Below are positions 14,461-28,171 of a DNA stretch of 64,000 nt, in pieces. The stretch covers positions 18,776,136 through 18,840,135 of the forward strand of contig CM032662.1 in NCBI GenBank assembly GCA_019095985.1, written 5' to 3'. The stretch is from Streblospio benedicti. Taxonomy: Eukaryota; Annelida; Polychaeta; Spionida; Spionidae. The number at the start of each line of letters is the position of its first letter. Within the stretch, counting starts at the first letter, position 1. Position numbers and translations under genes: made by a program. The notes beneath the pieces were generated by a model. It had not been told where the DNA came from and made no database searches. It was given only the letters and a program-made list of their open reading frames with translations.

Positions 14461-14610
14461 ATCAAGAGGCCCTCGCGGGACTCGAACCCACGACCCCAAA
14501 GTTGTGAGACCAGAATGATATACCATACGGGTTGTTTGGGATGATGTTATAAGAGAAGGGGAAGCTTGAAAATATATCCACAAGGACTGGGAAACACACA
14601 TATATATATA
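14461..14610 (-). mobile_element. tRNA-derived SINE fragment
   Basis: On the minus strand, positions 14489-14478 read GGGTTCGAGTCC, a perfect RNA polymerase III B-box type motif, within GGGTCGTGGGTTCGAGTCCC. The A-box region is diverged and no folded tRNA is evident, so I call it a tRNA-derived SINE or tRNA relic rather than a functional tRNA. Confidence 0.45.
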
Positions 14611-15476
14611 TATAATAATCTGATGGGTAATGTATGAACAAATATTGCTGTGTTGGAAATATTCCTACAATTCTCACAACAAGGGTGGTATATACTCTAA
14701 TCTGTTAATTAAAACCAGGGTCGTATCGATCACTTAGCTGTCGTCTCCCGCGTGGGCCCGGCAGATAGACACATGATGAGGGGGCTCACTCCGTGTTTGC
14801 CGTGGTGAATGTGACCCTGGTGCCTGCTTCCTGATCAGCGGACACCGCCCACTAATAACACCAGGGAGCTACAACACAGGCCACAAAAATTGGAGTTTAA
14901 ACAAAGCTGTAATAAACATGATAGTGGCTCGTATGATTTTGTTTCAAGTAAAGTCTATCACTTATATTTCATTGGTCAAATATTTGCAGCTATATTTTAT
15001 CTTCATAATTTACCCACGTGGCTAGATAATATAATATGTAAAACATAACACTGAATATTCGTGTTGTATCCGGTCCTACCATTATAGTACAATGCATGTA
15101 TACCATGGTTATGTAAAGTTTATGGACTATATGTAAAAAAAAACCACATACCTTTAATGCCAATAAATTGACAATGGAAAAGGTAGAAAATAGTAAAATC
15201 AGACATTAGCCGTACCACAACTGTAATTGATACCCTTAGTGCCGGATAAATTCCAATAAGACGGTTCCCATGTGCACCCACTAGGCTAAATTATAAGATG
15301 GAGCGGGTGAAAGTACTTATTGCCACTATTGCTACTATTGCTACTATCAATGGACAGAAAAAAACTTTGGCAAATAAAAGCCCATATAGTGAAACAAAAA
15401 TGGAACACTACCGTGAGGATCTTAGTATAAAAAGTTCTTGGAGCTGCTCGTACCATATTATATTAAAGCAGAACAA
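14611..15476. other. Spacer, no gene recognised
   Basis: A slightly GC-richer patch at 14720-14870 translates into nothing recognisable. Confidence 0.4.
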
Positions 15477-15626
15477 ATTATGAAGTACAAAAGGTACTAA
15501 ATTCATTAAAATCACAAATATTCGCATCTTCAATGCTTTATCAAGTGATTCTTTTCACTTGATAAAGCATTGAAGATGGGAAAATTTGTGATTTTAATAA
15601 ATTTAGTACCTTTTGGACTTCATAAT
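15477..15626. repeat. Near-perfect hairpin: 72-bp arms, 6-nt loop
   Basis: Arms 15477-15548 and 15555-15626 are reverse complements with only 4 mismatches in 72 positions by my count, around the 6-nt loop TTCTTT. Arm landmarks are AAAGGTACTAAATT on the left and AATTTAGTACCTTT on the right. It could be a young foldback MITE or a long-hairpin RNA source. Confidence 0.85.
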
Positions 15627-15751
15627 GTCTTCTGTTTTACTACTGTGAGGAGTTTGATAATATTTGGTACTGACTACCTATCAATCCTGTATTGTTATAT
15701 GCATTTAACAGGGACAAACAGCGGGGACACACGCCATAATTTATAAACTCT

Positions 15752-15976
15752 AGTCCAATTATTTATCTATCAACAACAGCCCCAGGGGACACACCGCATT
15801 TCATACTTCACATTTCACACTTCATACTTTACACGTCATACTTCTGCATTGAAACGGGTTACGCAGTATGATACTAAGTGTGAAGTGTTAAGTGAGAAAC
15901 TTGAACTGTGAACTATGGGATATGAACTGTGAAGTGTCCCATCTAGTGGCTGTTGTTTACAGATGAATAATTGGAG
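15752..15976. mobile_element. Small MITE with about 40-bp inverted ends
   Basis: The left end CCAATTATTTATCTATCAAC is mirrored at the right end by TGAATAATTGG preceded by GGCTGTTGTT. The roughly 145-bp inside is built from short repeats of TTCATACTTCACA type on the left and their complements (GTGAAGTGT, GAACTGTGAA) on the right, so the whole unit can fold back on itself. Confidence 0.65.
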
Positions 15977-18320
15977 AAACGGGTTCCCGGAAAATTTCGT
16001 TTATATGCCAAAAGAACCGGGTGTTTCTTCAATGAAGCCACCGTGTAGTGCCTGCATTAGATCTCAGAATTCAGGATTGACTGAAGAGGCTACTTCCCGG
16101 GTATCAAACTCACATCTGACGCATTAGGAATCTTCAGGACTAAGATGCACGCATTATTTTGGTGACGCCGCCAAGCGGGACACAGTAAAACTTAGACCCG
16201 ATGAGGAATAAGATGATGACTGTCTGTAGGTGTTGTAATGTGACGCCATCCAAGCGTGTAGGATGCTTAGTGTTAACATATAGCACACATGACTTCGCAT
16301 ATATGAGCGGTCTGTGTGATGTCAGGAGGTCGTGTGTTCGAGTCCACAGTCATCCCCAAAGCATCATAATACCGTGATGCACATACCAAGAATATCATAT
16401 CTGAAACGCTTACAGTGTCTATCCAAATGTAATATATTGTCTGCTACTGCCAAATGTCCCTGTGAGCAAAATTTCCTGCACAGCACTGTTGACCTTTTAG
16501 CTTTGAGGGCCACAACAAGACCACCTGCAAGAAAATCTTTCGATTTCCATTTGATTTGTTTTGAGCCATAGTCAGACAAACAGGAATGTTCACCTTCGAA
16601 TGTTTATTATTTGGTGTGAGTTTAGATATACTTTAGTGGTGGACATCACCCTACCTTTTAACATAAACGACAAGTAATTTTGCAATTACTACGACTGCAT
16701 ACTGCTTCATACATTCGTGACTATCTGACCTTAGCTATAGATGTGGTTGCTATTCATACTATATGCGTGTTACTGGTCTGGTCCTTTATATGGAATAGAA
16801 GTAACTTTTAGTGTTTATTTTAGAAATGAAATGGAATTTGGACAACAATGTTTACAATATTTACAGAAAAAGAGACAGTGACCGTGTGCGATTGAAAAGT
16901 CCACGAGCTCCTCTGTAAAATGTACATCGATATTAAAAGTTCCACACAGCTGCAGTGAAAACTGACAGTTTGTCAACCAAGTGTTTAGTTTAAAATGCTT
17001 CTGTCACACTGTGTGTAAACTGCACAATTTTCAAAGAATGCTCATTAGGGTCTTGGCGTTGGAAACACTAACAACCTCGTGCAAGCTCCTTAGCCAAGAG
17101 CTCAGGTGCAGAGCAAGTGCGGCAGCCTGATCAGTGGGTGTGCCTTGAATATTACTGAACGTGTAAACACCATGATATACGTGCTCTCCTCGTTATGATC
17201 GAATATCTATGTGCCTTGACGAAACATGGCTATATGGTACATGTAGCAACTATAATTACTTTTTTCTCCCTTGTGCATTTATCATTATTAAGCTTTAATT
17301 GTTGTAGTGGAGGAGATCAAATTTTCTAAACTGCCTCTGACACAATCAGAATAGAGTATTTTCAACAGACATGGGAGAACAAGCTATAGCCGTATTTGTT
17401 CAGTTTCGTATTAAATAGTTCATCAGACTTCATTTGCGTATGAGAATTGTTTGATTGAATAAAACAATGGATCAACATCAAGGAAAATAGAACACTTGGC
17501 GCTTGCACTCGTCCATTCATCGATAACAATGAGGAGGGAACCCACAAAAATACCCCAACCCAACCGAAATGTATGGATTCGATACCCACAATGTCAGCAA
17601 CACGTGATGTTCCAACATTGAATTGTAGCGTACCACTGAAATCATCATCCCGATCTGAGTCTTGTCATAATCGCAATCGCGTACAGCCAGCTTGAAAGAT
17701 TTTAGCACAGAACGGATTGCAAGTACATATATTTTCTCCGCAATTTGAAGGCATGTTATACAATGTATATCAATGTAAGTTTGTGTGTTTCCGAAATCTA
17801 TCTATTGCTGAACACAGCCATACCAAATGTCAGTCATGCACCCTCCCACGTGTTTACGGTTTTTGGGATATGCCATTGCGCCAGGTAATGCGCCATTTAC
17901 ACGGGCTCCAGGGATGAGCTTATTACAGGTTGACGTGATATCACAAACTAGACCACAGTATAATGAGTGTGTGGAGCAGCGACCTGACAACCACGCTCCT
18001 CACAGGCTGGTGGCTGCAATTGGAAGGTGTTTGCTCCCTCTCACTGTGATTCACAGCTAACATTCAATTTTATTCCGTAATTTTTAGTTTTATGTTTCAA
18101 TTTGTATACATATACTTCTCCATTTGGCCAGGTCTGGTGTGACCCGATTCAATTTGAAACAATGTATGATACAATGTACAATAAAATTCAATTTAAAAAC
18201 ATTTATTCGTGAAACTACTGTTGTTACAAATTCATTGCTTTGTTAGATATGTACTTTATTATTCCTTCCCAATTTGATTAGTATAATGTCCCTAGTTCCT
18301 ACATGCGTACTGTTAATATA
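15977..18320. other. Spacer with a possible tRNA-like relic
   Basis: At 16335-16345 the plus strand reads TGTTCGAGTCC, a B-box-like motif typical of tRNA-derived SINEs, without a convincing A box. No gene was recognised in the rest. Confidence 0.35.
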
Positions 18321-18655
18321 TCACGTTCACATAAAAATGCATACAAAAGATACATACATATAAAACACATTCACAAATTTACCTAGATTAATATAGATGT
18401 GTAACATTCGGGTTTTTTCATGTCATATATATTTAATACCCATCGATAAAATCAAATACACAACCATACTAGCTGTTATGGCGATACTATATATCCTCTA
18501 TACTTTTTCATAAAAGTACACACAAAATACGTACACATACAACAAACACAAACACTAATTTACCTAAATTACATGTATATGTGTAATCAGCTATTTTGCA
18601 AATAATGTATATTTAATTTTCATCGATAAAATTAGAGCCATAAATTTAAATACAA
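18321..18655. repeat. Diverged tandem duplication, period about 180 bp
   Basis: Both halves run through CATAAAA, then AATTTACCTA(G/A)ATTA, then ATATTTAAT, then CATCGATAAAAT. It is AT-rich and noncoding. Confidence 0.5.
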
Positions 18656-19437
18656 ATATTATGGTAATTTTACAGAAATATTGCTAACCATGGGACCGTA
18701 TGGAATGGCACTTTCCCCAGCACATATGTACACGTAGGGGCGAATATGCAGAACTTAATCAAAACTAATCGCTACAGTATATGACCGCTGTGTTATTACG
18801 TCACGTCCATTTAGAGCAAATTACTTCAATTGCTGACGAGAAAATCCAGCATACAAATCTACAAACATTGTTCGACGGTAAGACAAATGTAATCGTACAA
18901 TGGTCGGAAAAGACGCAATTTGTAAAATTGGAAACGCAATTTCTATTTCAGACAGTTCGCTATGGAATGACAAATGGAATGCTGTAATCCATTGAGCATC
19001 CAGTTATCGGTCATTCTAACTTGAAAGACAAACTGAGTGCAATCGTAATGCCAATAATCAAAATGCATGACTTAGCGATTGTTCCTTGTTATGCATTTGT
19101 AACCAGAAATAATTCTATTTTTAATTTGATACTACGTTGAAATTATGTCTTGCTTGTTTTGAGAAAATAAACGCGTGAATAAGTGAAAATGGTGACAAGC
19201 AGCACAAGGAGGCTGCTGCCAATGTTTATTTAAGAAAAAGTTGGGGGTCTAAAACCGACCCACATCAAAATAGTGATACAAATATAGCAATAAAATTATC
19301 GAGCCTCACCCAACTAGTGATACAATTGAAAAATAAGTAAATATGATACTAGACATACCAAAACTCTTAATTAAGCTTACTCTAACAATCAAAATAAAAA
19401 GAAACATTCATACACTACCAAGATTATACACCTAACA

Positions 19438-19537
19438 NNNNNNNNNNNNNNNNNNNNNNNNNNNNNNNNNNNNNNNNNNNNNNNNNNNNNNNNNNNNNNN
19501 NNNNNNNNNNNNNNNNNNNNNNNNNNNNNNNNNNNNN
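19438..19537. other. Assembly gap (100 N)
   Basis: Exactly 100 N, the conventional size for a gap of unknown length. The following 450 bases look like poor consensus (see findings). Confidence 0.99.
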
Positions 19538-21293
19538 ACAGAAATTCTTAGCAAATTTTCCCCCCAAAAACGTCTAAATTTTGGTAAAACAAATAAAAAA
19601 GAAAAGTTTGACAAAAACCCAACAAATGGGAAAATTAAAAATAACAATTGGGGTTTTGCATTTAGAAATTTATAGGAAAGTATTAATTCCCAACACCGTT
19701 TATTTTTAAATAGGGGATAACAAAATAAATAAAAATGGTAAAGGGTTGCCCCGGGCACAAAACCAAAAAAATGTTTTACAAATTTAAAAAGAATTTTTGT
19801 GAAAAAAAATTCGGTTTTCTTAAAAAAACTTTAAATTTTTAAAAAAATTTCAATTAAATTAAGATTAATATATATCAACGTTGTTTCAATCTCCGTCGTT
19901 TTTTTTTCAAAATCTTTCTTTTTACCTACATACCACTGCTTAACAGGGTAAACTGTTATCCGTAAAAAAAGAAAAAGGAAAAAAGAAAAGAAAATATGAT
20001 AATAGGAACATGATGATTTGTCCTACTTTATTGGCGTATGCTGATTGATGCCCTTTATTATACCATTACGTGATTACCAGTATGCTCTCTGTATGGGATT
20101 GGAATATGATTAGTTGATTGAGATCTTTCGAAATCACTGCCTTTGTCAGAAAAATGTATAGGTCAACGGTCAATAACTTGTTATAAGTGTGAGTGGTGGG
20201 AATTCAGTGTCTACAACATTCCTTATCATCATATTGACCATGTATTTCAGTCAAGAATGACCTATAACGTCATTATGTCATTATTATTGTTTCTGATAAA
20301 AGAAAGATATTTTTCGGGTTTTGGAAATATGAAAAAGTAGATTCTCAAGTATGTAATAATTTTGGTGAGAATGCACCAGTTAGGTACAAAATGTTGCAAC
20401 TACCATAAACACAAGCAAACATTACACACAGACGCAATACTTCCTCTATGTAGCTTGACTTCCGATGTGTGTATATTGAGCATGATGCACGAGTATAAAA
20501 TAGTGTAATTATCAGTAACGTAACAGACGACAGCGACAATTTTCTGTACAGATGACTTGACAACGTACATTAGTCAAAGGGTTAGCTTCCAGGGTGGAAG
20601 AGACAAAACCGGGCATTTGTAAAGTACGGCCTAGAACTGTCTTGGGTTTGACGGACGCAAGTTTCCACAAATATAACTTAGGGTTTCATCACCACAGGGT
20701 TTCATCAGCACAGGGATGGGTACACCATTTCAGCTGCCTCAAAATAGGTGTGTTACAAACGCTGTATACATAATTACGAATGTCCCTAACACACGTAATA
20801 ATATGACGCGGTAAATCAGTTACGGTGTAATTATTTTTAGTAAAACTACCACTAGATGGTCTGGGAGACGGCTTGGAGGGTTTGCACCCCTGCGCCTTTA
20901 TAAAAGAAATCTGAGAACCCAATTCTCTACAGATAAGCACGATCACACACACTCTTCTTACCAAAAATGTCTTTCTGTTTTGTCCTACAAAGGAAATAGA
21001 GGATTAGAGTAATTCAACTAAATATGACCACACACTAGATAGTTTTCTTCAATGAATGTAATGTATGTGTGTTAATCTGCCTTGTCACCCAATCCCAGGA
21101 AAATGCTCGTAACTTACAGCAGTTAACAAAAGCTCGAGTCTGTGTTGATGGATGCCGTTGTAATACAATAAGAGACGAGTGCTGGGGAAAACAACCGTCA
21201 CCATTTCTCTAATTGCGCTGTGTGTTAGCAATAAACAGGATCGATCCATCAATGTCATGGTGCAATGGCACGAAAATCAGGACAGTCTTATAT
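19538..21293. other. Spacer after gap, no gene recognised
   Basis: 19538-19990 is dominated by homopolymer runs and is probably low-quality contig end. 19991-21293 has ordinary composition and no recognisable coding sequence. Confidence 0.45.
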
Positions 21294-24200
21294 ATAGGGC
21301 TGCACATATGACCCTCTCAAAATTTTGGAACCTTGCACCAGATTTTAACAAGCACTGCGATATACCATAAGTTGCGGAATTTTGTCTAGTTTAAAATGAC
21401 TAGGAGTGCAGGGAAAACTGAGAAAAGTTGTGGTTTCCATGGTAACGTCAGCGTAAATTAGACCAAAACTACACAATATAAAAACCATTACAAAATCTTT
21501 AGTATGTTAGATAGAGATAAATGTGATATCTCATATAAAAGGTATTTGAATCTACTACTTTCAGGGTATTACAATGAATATGCAAATTATCTCATTTGCA
21601 TATGCCTAATTTGCATAAACATAGCATTTTTTAGTTTTTTGTCACAAATGCATTTTTTAAACGTTTTTGGTGAAATTATTATTCATGCAATCATATTGAT
21701 ATTATTCACCATCATTAACGATACAAGTAAGCACTCTCACTAAATATGTGGGTAGGATTGGATCAAAACTGAAGATTTGGCAGACTAATATTTCTGACCA
21801 CTCCAATTTAATGTCTAATACAAAATCATGTATTAGTAGAGTCATTTTAAGTATTTTTTTTCGAAAAAATTGCAAGAAATTGTGTTATGATTTTATTCAA
21901 TAGATATGATTCCCCTCTATCCCAGGAAAAAAGTCTACCAATATCACTAAATCCGAAATAGTTATTTTAGACGTTTTTCGAAATGGCCACTGGGCATATC
22001 GTAAATTTTTTATTTTTTTTAATTTTCTAAGCTATATTAATGTGAAATACATGGAATTTGGGGCTAACAGGGTCACTGACTCCATTTTCAATATTATTTT
22101 AATGATTTGACCTTATTTTGACCTTCAAATCCAAAATTGCTACTACTTTATCGTGAACATTTTACGTATTTTATTTCTAAGCAATGTTGCTGTGTAATGC
22201 ATATATTTGTTAGCTTTTTAGGGCTATGGATTGCAACTGCACTGTGTTATTTTACTTATTTAACCTGATCGTAACTCATAAACCACGGTGATTCCATTTA
22301 GCATTGAACTATGATAACATATGTACTGGTAAACATAATTTGAATGTTAATGGAATCTCAGCTCCTTCATACCTTTAGTCATGAGAGAGTTATGCACAAA
22401 GATTATTACAGTAACAATTTTTTTTCAAACCAAAGAATATTACATACAACAGATACATACAGAAACATGTACATTTATAAATGTATAACAGATAATATTC
22501 AAATATGACATCCTTGTGGGACAGCCATAAGCCTCCTTCATTGAGTCGCTAAAGAATCTAGGGCCCCAATGCTTGGGAACCTCCTGTGTCTATGGTTCTT
22601 CCTTTACATCTTCCAAATCATTGTTGTATTGATTGTGACAGTTTGTTAATTGGCAAGAGCCACTTGTTGATGTACATGCCGGATTGTACAACTGACAGCT
22701 ACATCTCTTCTAATGACATGGGTTATGGAATTGCAGGGTATGACATTAATCACACACTGTGGTGCAACCTTTATATCATTCATTTTAAGGCAGTAATGTC
22801 ATTTGCTTTCCCACTCCCATTCATAATGGTTATTTCGCATCCAAACTAATACTTGGTAGTAGACCATCAAATAATGATATTTAGTGGATGATACTGTAGG
22901 TGGTAAACGCTCTCACGTGACAAATTGTTTAGAAGATGTCACTTTCTGAAAAGGCCCATGAGCTAAACCAGTTCTTTTAAAACATCATCTTCCCGAAAGA
23001 AGATGATGGCCCCCTTCCCTCGCCCACCAGAGCTTAGCTTCACGGATGAACTTACAGACTTTGTTATCACCATTGAAATGGTCAAGAAGCAACTAAACAA
23101 CTCCCACACTGGAAAGGCATCAGGTTCAGACGGGATGCCAATATGTCTCTTGTCACAGCCAGCAGAGGTGTTTGAGGAGCCCTTCAACAACCTGTTCCGG
23201 CTTTCCCTTGACACAGGACAACTCCCAGCTGAGGGGAAGAGTGCACTGGTTACGCCAATTCAAAATAAAGGCAGTAAAACGACAGCAAGCAACTATAGGC
23301 CAGTGAGTCTTGCATGCATCCTATGTAATGTCATGGAGAAGCTGGTGCGAGATCAGATGATGGAACACCTGCAAAGCAACAACAACTTTTATCAGAAAGG
23401 ACAACATGGGTTCTTGCCAGGCCGGTTGTGTGTCACATAACTGCCTGAGGTTATGGATAACTGGACAGTGGACACGTATCCTGGATGATGGTGACAGTGC
23501 GGAGATCGTATACATGGACTATCAAATGGCGTTTAACTCTGTCCCACACCGTCGTCTCCTGTGAAATATGCACGCTTTCAGCATCAGAGGCAAAGTCCTC
23601 AAGTGGCTAAGAAATTTCTTCACAGTCAAACAACAGAATGTCATCATCAATGGCACCCAATCATACAACGTGCATGTGAGTAGCGGTGTGTACAAGGGTC
23701 CATTGTTGGGCTGATAATGTTCGTCCTGTTCATTAATGACCTGCCAAGATACGAAGCTGTACACGAGAAGCGACACTGACGAAGGCTATTAGGAACTCCA
23801 AGTCTCAATGAAGCAGACAATGATCTTGGGGTGGTGATGGACAACAGGCTAGCATTCAAAGACCACATAGCGCAGGCAACATCAAAGGCAAATTGCATCG
23901 TTGGAGTCATCTGCAAGTCCTTTGACTATCTGACGAAGAAAACCTTTGTCCAGCTGTACAAGAGTCTGGTGAGACGCATCCTGGAATATGGACCATGCGT
24001 CTGGCAACCACACCTGAAGATACTGTGCAGTGATATCGAGGACGTACAATGCAGAGCCGCAAAATCTTCTATCCCATCTGTACAACAAACTCAACCCTGA
24101 AAGACCAAAGATTCTGAAGTAGAGCATCAACATAAGAGGTGACATGATCCAGGTATGAAAATACCTCCACGGCTTCTATGATGTCCACCAGCCAACACTC

Positions 24201-24846
24201 ATACTCTTAGAAAATGACATGCGGGGTAACTCTCTGAAGCTCCACAAAGACAGATTCCGGCTAAACACCAGAGGAAACATCTCGCAGTCCGTCATCTCAA
24301 TCTGGAACAGTTTACCTGACTCAGGCTGCGCCTCGGTTCGTGACATCTGGGCCAGTCAGCGTCTGCAGGTTCTTAGATTTTAAAATCAACCTCAACTTCA
24401 TGCATTATCTAGTACATAACATGTACAAAAGCCAATGCGGTTGCATGAATACTTATTTCGCAAATAAACTTTAAAAATTGCATTTGTGACAAAAAATAAA
24501 AAATGCTATATTTATGCAAATTAGGCGTATGCAAATGAGATAATTTGCATATTCATTGTAATACCCTGAAAGAAGATTCAAATACCTTTTATTTGAGATA
24601 TCACACGTATCTCTATCTAACATACCAAAGATTTTGTAATGGTTTTATTATTGTGTAGTTTTGGTCTAATTTACGCTGACGTTACCATGGAAACCACAAT
24701 TTTTCTCAATTTTTCCTGCACTTCCCATGCTGGCATCAGGCTGTGCTTTAAACTAGACAAAATTCCGCAATTTTTGGCTTGTTAAAGTCTGGTGCAAGGT
24801 ATCTCGCTTAATGTGCATAGTATGGGCCTCATTGTGCAGCCCTATT
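21294..24846. mobile_element. DNA-transposon-like element with about 400-bp inverted ends
   Basis: The left arm, about 21294-21705, is repeated in reverse complement at about 24430-24846. Landmarks are TAGGGCTGCACA at the outer edges, GCGGAATTTTGTCTAG, GTGGTTTCCATGGTAACG, and an AT-rich ATGCAAATTATCTCATTTGC segment. Identity is about 85-90% apart from a 60-bp variable zone near the tips. The TAGGGCTGCA tip resembles hAT-type ends (from memory), but no 8-bp target duplication was found. No transposase is present, and the centre holds a separate LINE relic at 22980-24390. Confidence 0.65.
22980..24390 (+). mobile_element. Decayed CR1/L2-like LINE, reverse transcriptase part
   Basis: Conceptual translation shows the usual order of non-LTR reverse transcriptase motifs: NYRPVSLACILCNVMEKL (about 23293-23346), HGFLPGR (about 23407), a degraded DYQMAFNSVPHRRLL (about 23518-23562), then after INDLP a jump straight to the thumb (LGVVMDNRLAFKDHI, 23828-23870) and the C-terminal tail (FRLNTRGNISQSVISIWNSL, about 24260-24315). 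The catalytic FADD block is missing, and there are several stops and frameshifts. It is 5' truncated, inactive, and nested inside the inverted-repeat element. Confidence 0.85.
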
Positions 24847-26077
<1,231 letters not shown>

Positions 26078-26541
26078 ATAGTCACAAGAATTGCAACAAA
26101 TTTACAACGAAGGACCCCTTTTTGTGCCACAATAATTTTACAGTAATGGTTTATATCATAAAGTATTTAACACTTGTTTCTCCATATATTCCACTTGCAG
26201 TTAGCGTATACTACACCAATTTGCAGATTATAATTTGATTGTACACAGGGTACTATATTTTATTCAAGCTTTCATTTGATGTATATTTAATTCTTACACG
26301 TAGCCTTTGAATTCGTGCCATTATACAATCGATGTTCACTATTAACAGCATGTGTTCATGTACAGTTGTGGGTATAGCAAGAAATATTGTTGCGTAGATC
26401 TACTAGAAAGGTTCTCATAATTTATGCTACACTTAGTACACGTAGCTCCAAACAGAAAGCGCCAGTTCAAGTCTTAAAAGAGCAATTTCTAAGTATTTGG
26501 AATATTCGCAATTTTATGCCTGAAGCGAGCTATCCATCCAA

Positions 26542-27708
26542 ATGGAAGACAACCCAAACCAGCCACTTTGTTTCAATTTCAACCACGAATGTACACAGCT
26601 TGCAGTTGGAAAACGAAATGGCTATGAAGTATTTTCACTGGAGAACAGTGATGTCTTGGACAGCATATACAAGGAGGACACATATGATGATATTCACATT
26701 TTGAGTTCAGTATTCGGTGGCACAATGATTTTGTACGTCCTTGCATCATCACCAAGGAAATTATGGTTGTACAACATTACCAATGGAGACAGCAGATCAC
26801 TTAGGTCATATAACCTCAGCATAAGAGGTGTGAAAATGAACAGCATTATGTTCTGTGTGTGCTTGGAAGATTTCATGTACGTCTACAATAGTAAAGGGTC
26901 TATGAGTGAAATTGAGCAAGCCATCTCCGATATGAAGAAAAATCCACAAGGAGTGTTTGCTATTTCACGCAATAATGACAGGGACCTTAAAAGGTGCTAT
27001 CTGGCTTATCCTGGACAGGGGTCATTAGGCGAGGTGGTCATAAATGATTGCTTTAAGAAAGAAAGAGTGAATTCGTTCCGAGCCCATGAGTGCGAGCTTG
27101 TGGCTTTAGAATTCAACTCAAATGATAACAAACTGGCAACCACTGACAAATCGGGCATACACATAAAGGTTTTCTCCATACCACAGTGTGAACCGTTATT
27201 TCAATTTACAAGAGGTAGTATGAGATGTGCTATGATATACTGTCTGGCCTTCAGCTTGGATTCTATGTTTTTAGCTTGCTCCAGCAACACAGAGACCGTG
27301 CATGTGTTCAGACTCGTCAAAGAACCGTCATCTCCACCAGCAGAGGGAGTGATGGGCTTCTTGGGAGGCGCTATTGCAGCAATGCCCGGTTGCAGCTATG
27401 TGAGCGAGGCATTATCGGACGAAGGCCGTCACTTTGCAAAAGCTAGACTTCCATTCTCGGGCTTACGGAATGAATGTGTCATCACTGCGAGAAACGACAG
27501 ACTCAACCTGTATGTCGCGTGCGGCAACGGCGTGCTGTACATCTTTTTATTGGATCATGCCAAAGGTGGTGATTGTAAGCTGCTCAGAGAATACCCGCTC
27601 GGCGAACAGCCAGAATCCGTGCCTGGGACAGAAGAAGCGGAGGAACAGGGAGAGATTGGTGACTTCACCTTGCCTCGACTAGAGTTCCCTCCAAATAACT
27701 TCTACTGA
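26542..27708 (+). CDS. WIPI1/2-type PROPPIN (intronless copy A)
   Basis: A 388-residue seven-bladed beta-propeller protein of the WIPI1/WIPI2 group, which in animals binds PI3P/PI(3,5)P2 on forming autophagosomes. Family landmarks in order: FNFNHECTQLAVG (11-23), APRKL-type SSPRKLWLYNI (69-79), CLEDFMYVY (107-115), CYLAYPG..GEV (152-164), AHE..LVALEFN..NKLAT (181-200), SIPQCEPLFQF (212-222), LAFSLDSMFLACSSNTETVH (235-254) and a C-terminal LPFSGLRN. The lipid-binding signature FRRG reads FTRG (222-225), and the position I align to human WIPI2 Arg108 is Ser101. Human WIPI genes have many introns; this frame has none, so it looks like an old retrogene. The ATG sits in a good context (CCAAATGG). 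AATAAA lies at 28166. The frame is intact; function is inferred. Confidence 0.9.
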   Translation: MEDNPNQPLCFNFNHECTQLAVGKRNGYEVFSLENSDVLDSIYKEDTYDDIHILSSVFGGTMILYVLASSPRKLWLYNITNGDSRSLRSYNLSIRGVKMNSIMFCVCLEDFMYVYNSKGSMSEIEQAISDMKKNPQGVFAISRNNDRDLKRCYLAYPGQGSLGEVVINDCFKKERVNSFRAHECELVALEFNSNDNKLATTDKSGIHIKVFSIPQCEPLFQFTRGSMRCAMIYCLAFSLDSMFLACSSNTETVHVFRLVKEPSSPPAEGVMGFLGGAIAAMPGCSYVSEALSDEGRHFAKARLPFSGLRNECVITARNDRLNLYVACGNGVLYIFLLDHAKGGDCKLLREYPLGEQPESVPGTEEAEEQGEIGDFTLPRLEFPPNNFY

Positions 27709-28165
27709 AGACACAATGTGGTCATAAATCTTGCCATTTCAGTGTTAATGTAACAATGAATACAAGTTATACATGCCCACTCAAACAGAGGTGACTAGGT
27801 AGGCTGAATGTATTGTTAATGTGTTGTTCAGTAACGAGATGGTAAATTGATGCTGGTATTGTTGTAGAGCATATACACCGCGACCGTCTTTTATCTTGTG
27901 GCAATAGTGATTTAATTTAATGAAAATTTATGTGTTATTTTTGTGTACTTGCAAATTACGCATATGGATATGGACATGTGCAATCGTGCAACTAATTTCC
28001 ATTTTGAGAATATCATACATGTACATGCCCAATATAGGCAAAGTTAAAATTGAAATGTGCATTTACATTGCAATGTCTGTTTACTTGGAATTCATCATTA
28101 AATTGTATGTAGTACGTTCTGATTTCAATGATTAAGCTAGTTTTGTATGTTTCAACAAAATTGAA

Positions 28166-28171
28166 AATAAA
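28166..28171 (+). terminator. Poly-A signal AATAAA of WIPI copy A
   Basis: AATAAA lies 458 bp after the stop codon, near the end of the duplicated unit. The matching site in copy B reads AATGTA. Confidence 0.55.

Noticed and set aside
17580-17700. Minus-strand peptide like a C2-domain strand (FKLAVRDCDYD, then SDRDDDF in another frame)
   Set aside because: It is short, split over two frames and has no flanking exon or splice evidence, so a C2 pseudogene cannot be supported.
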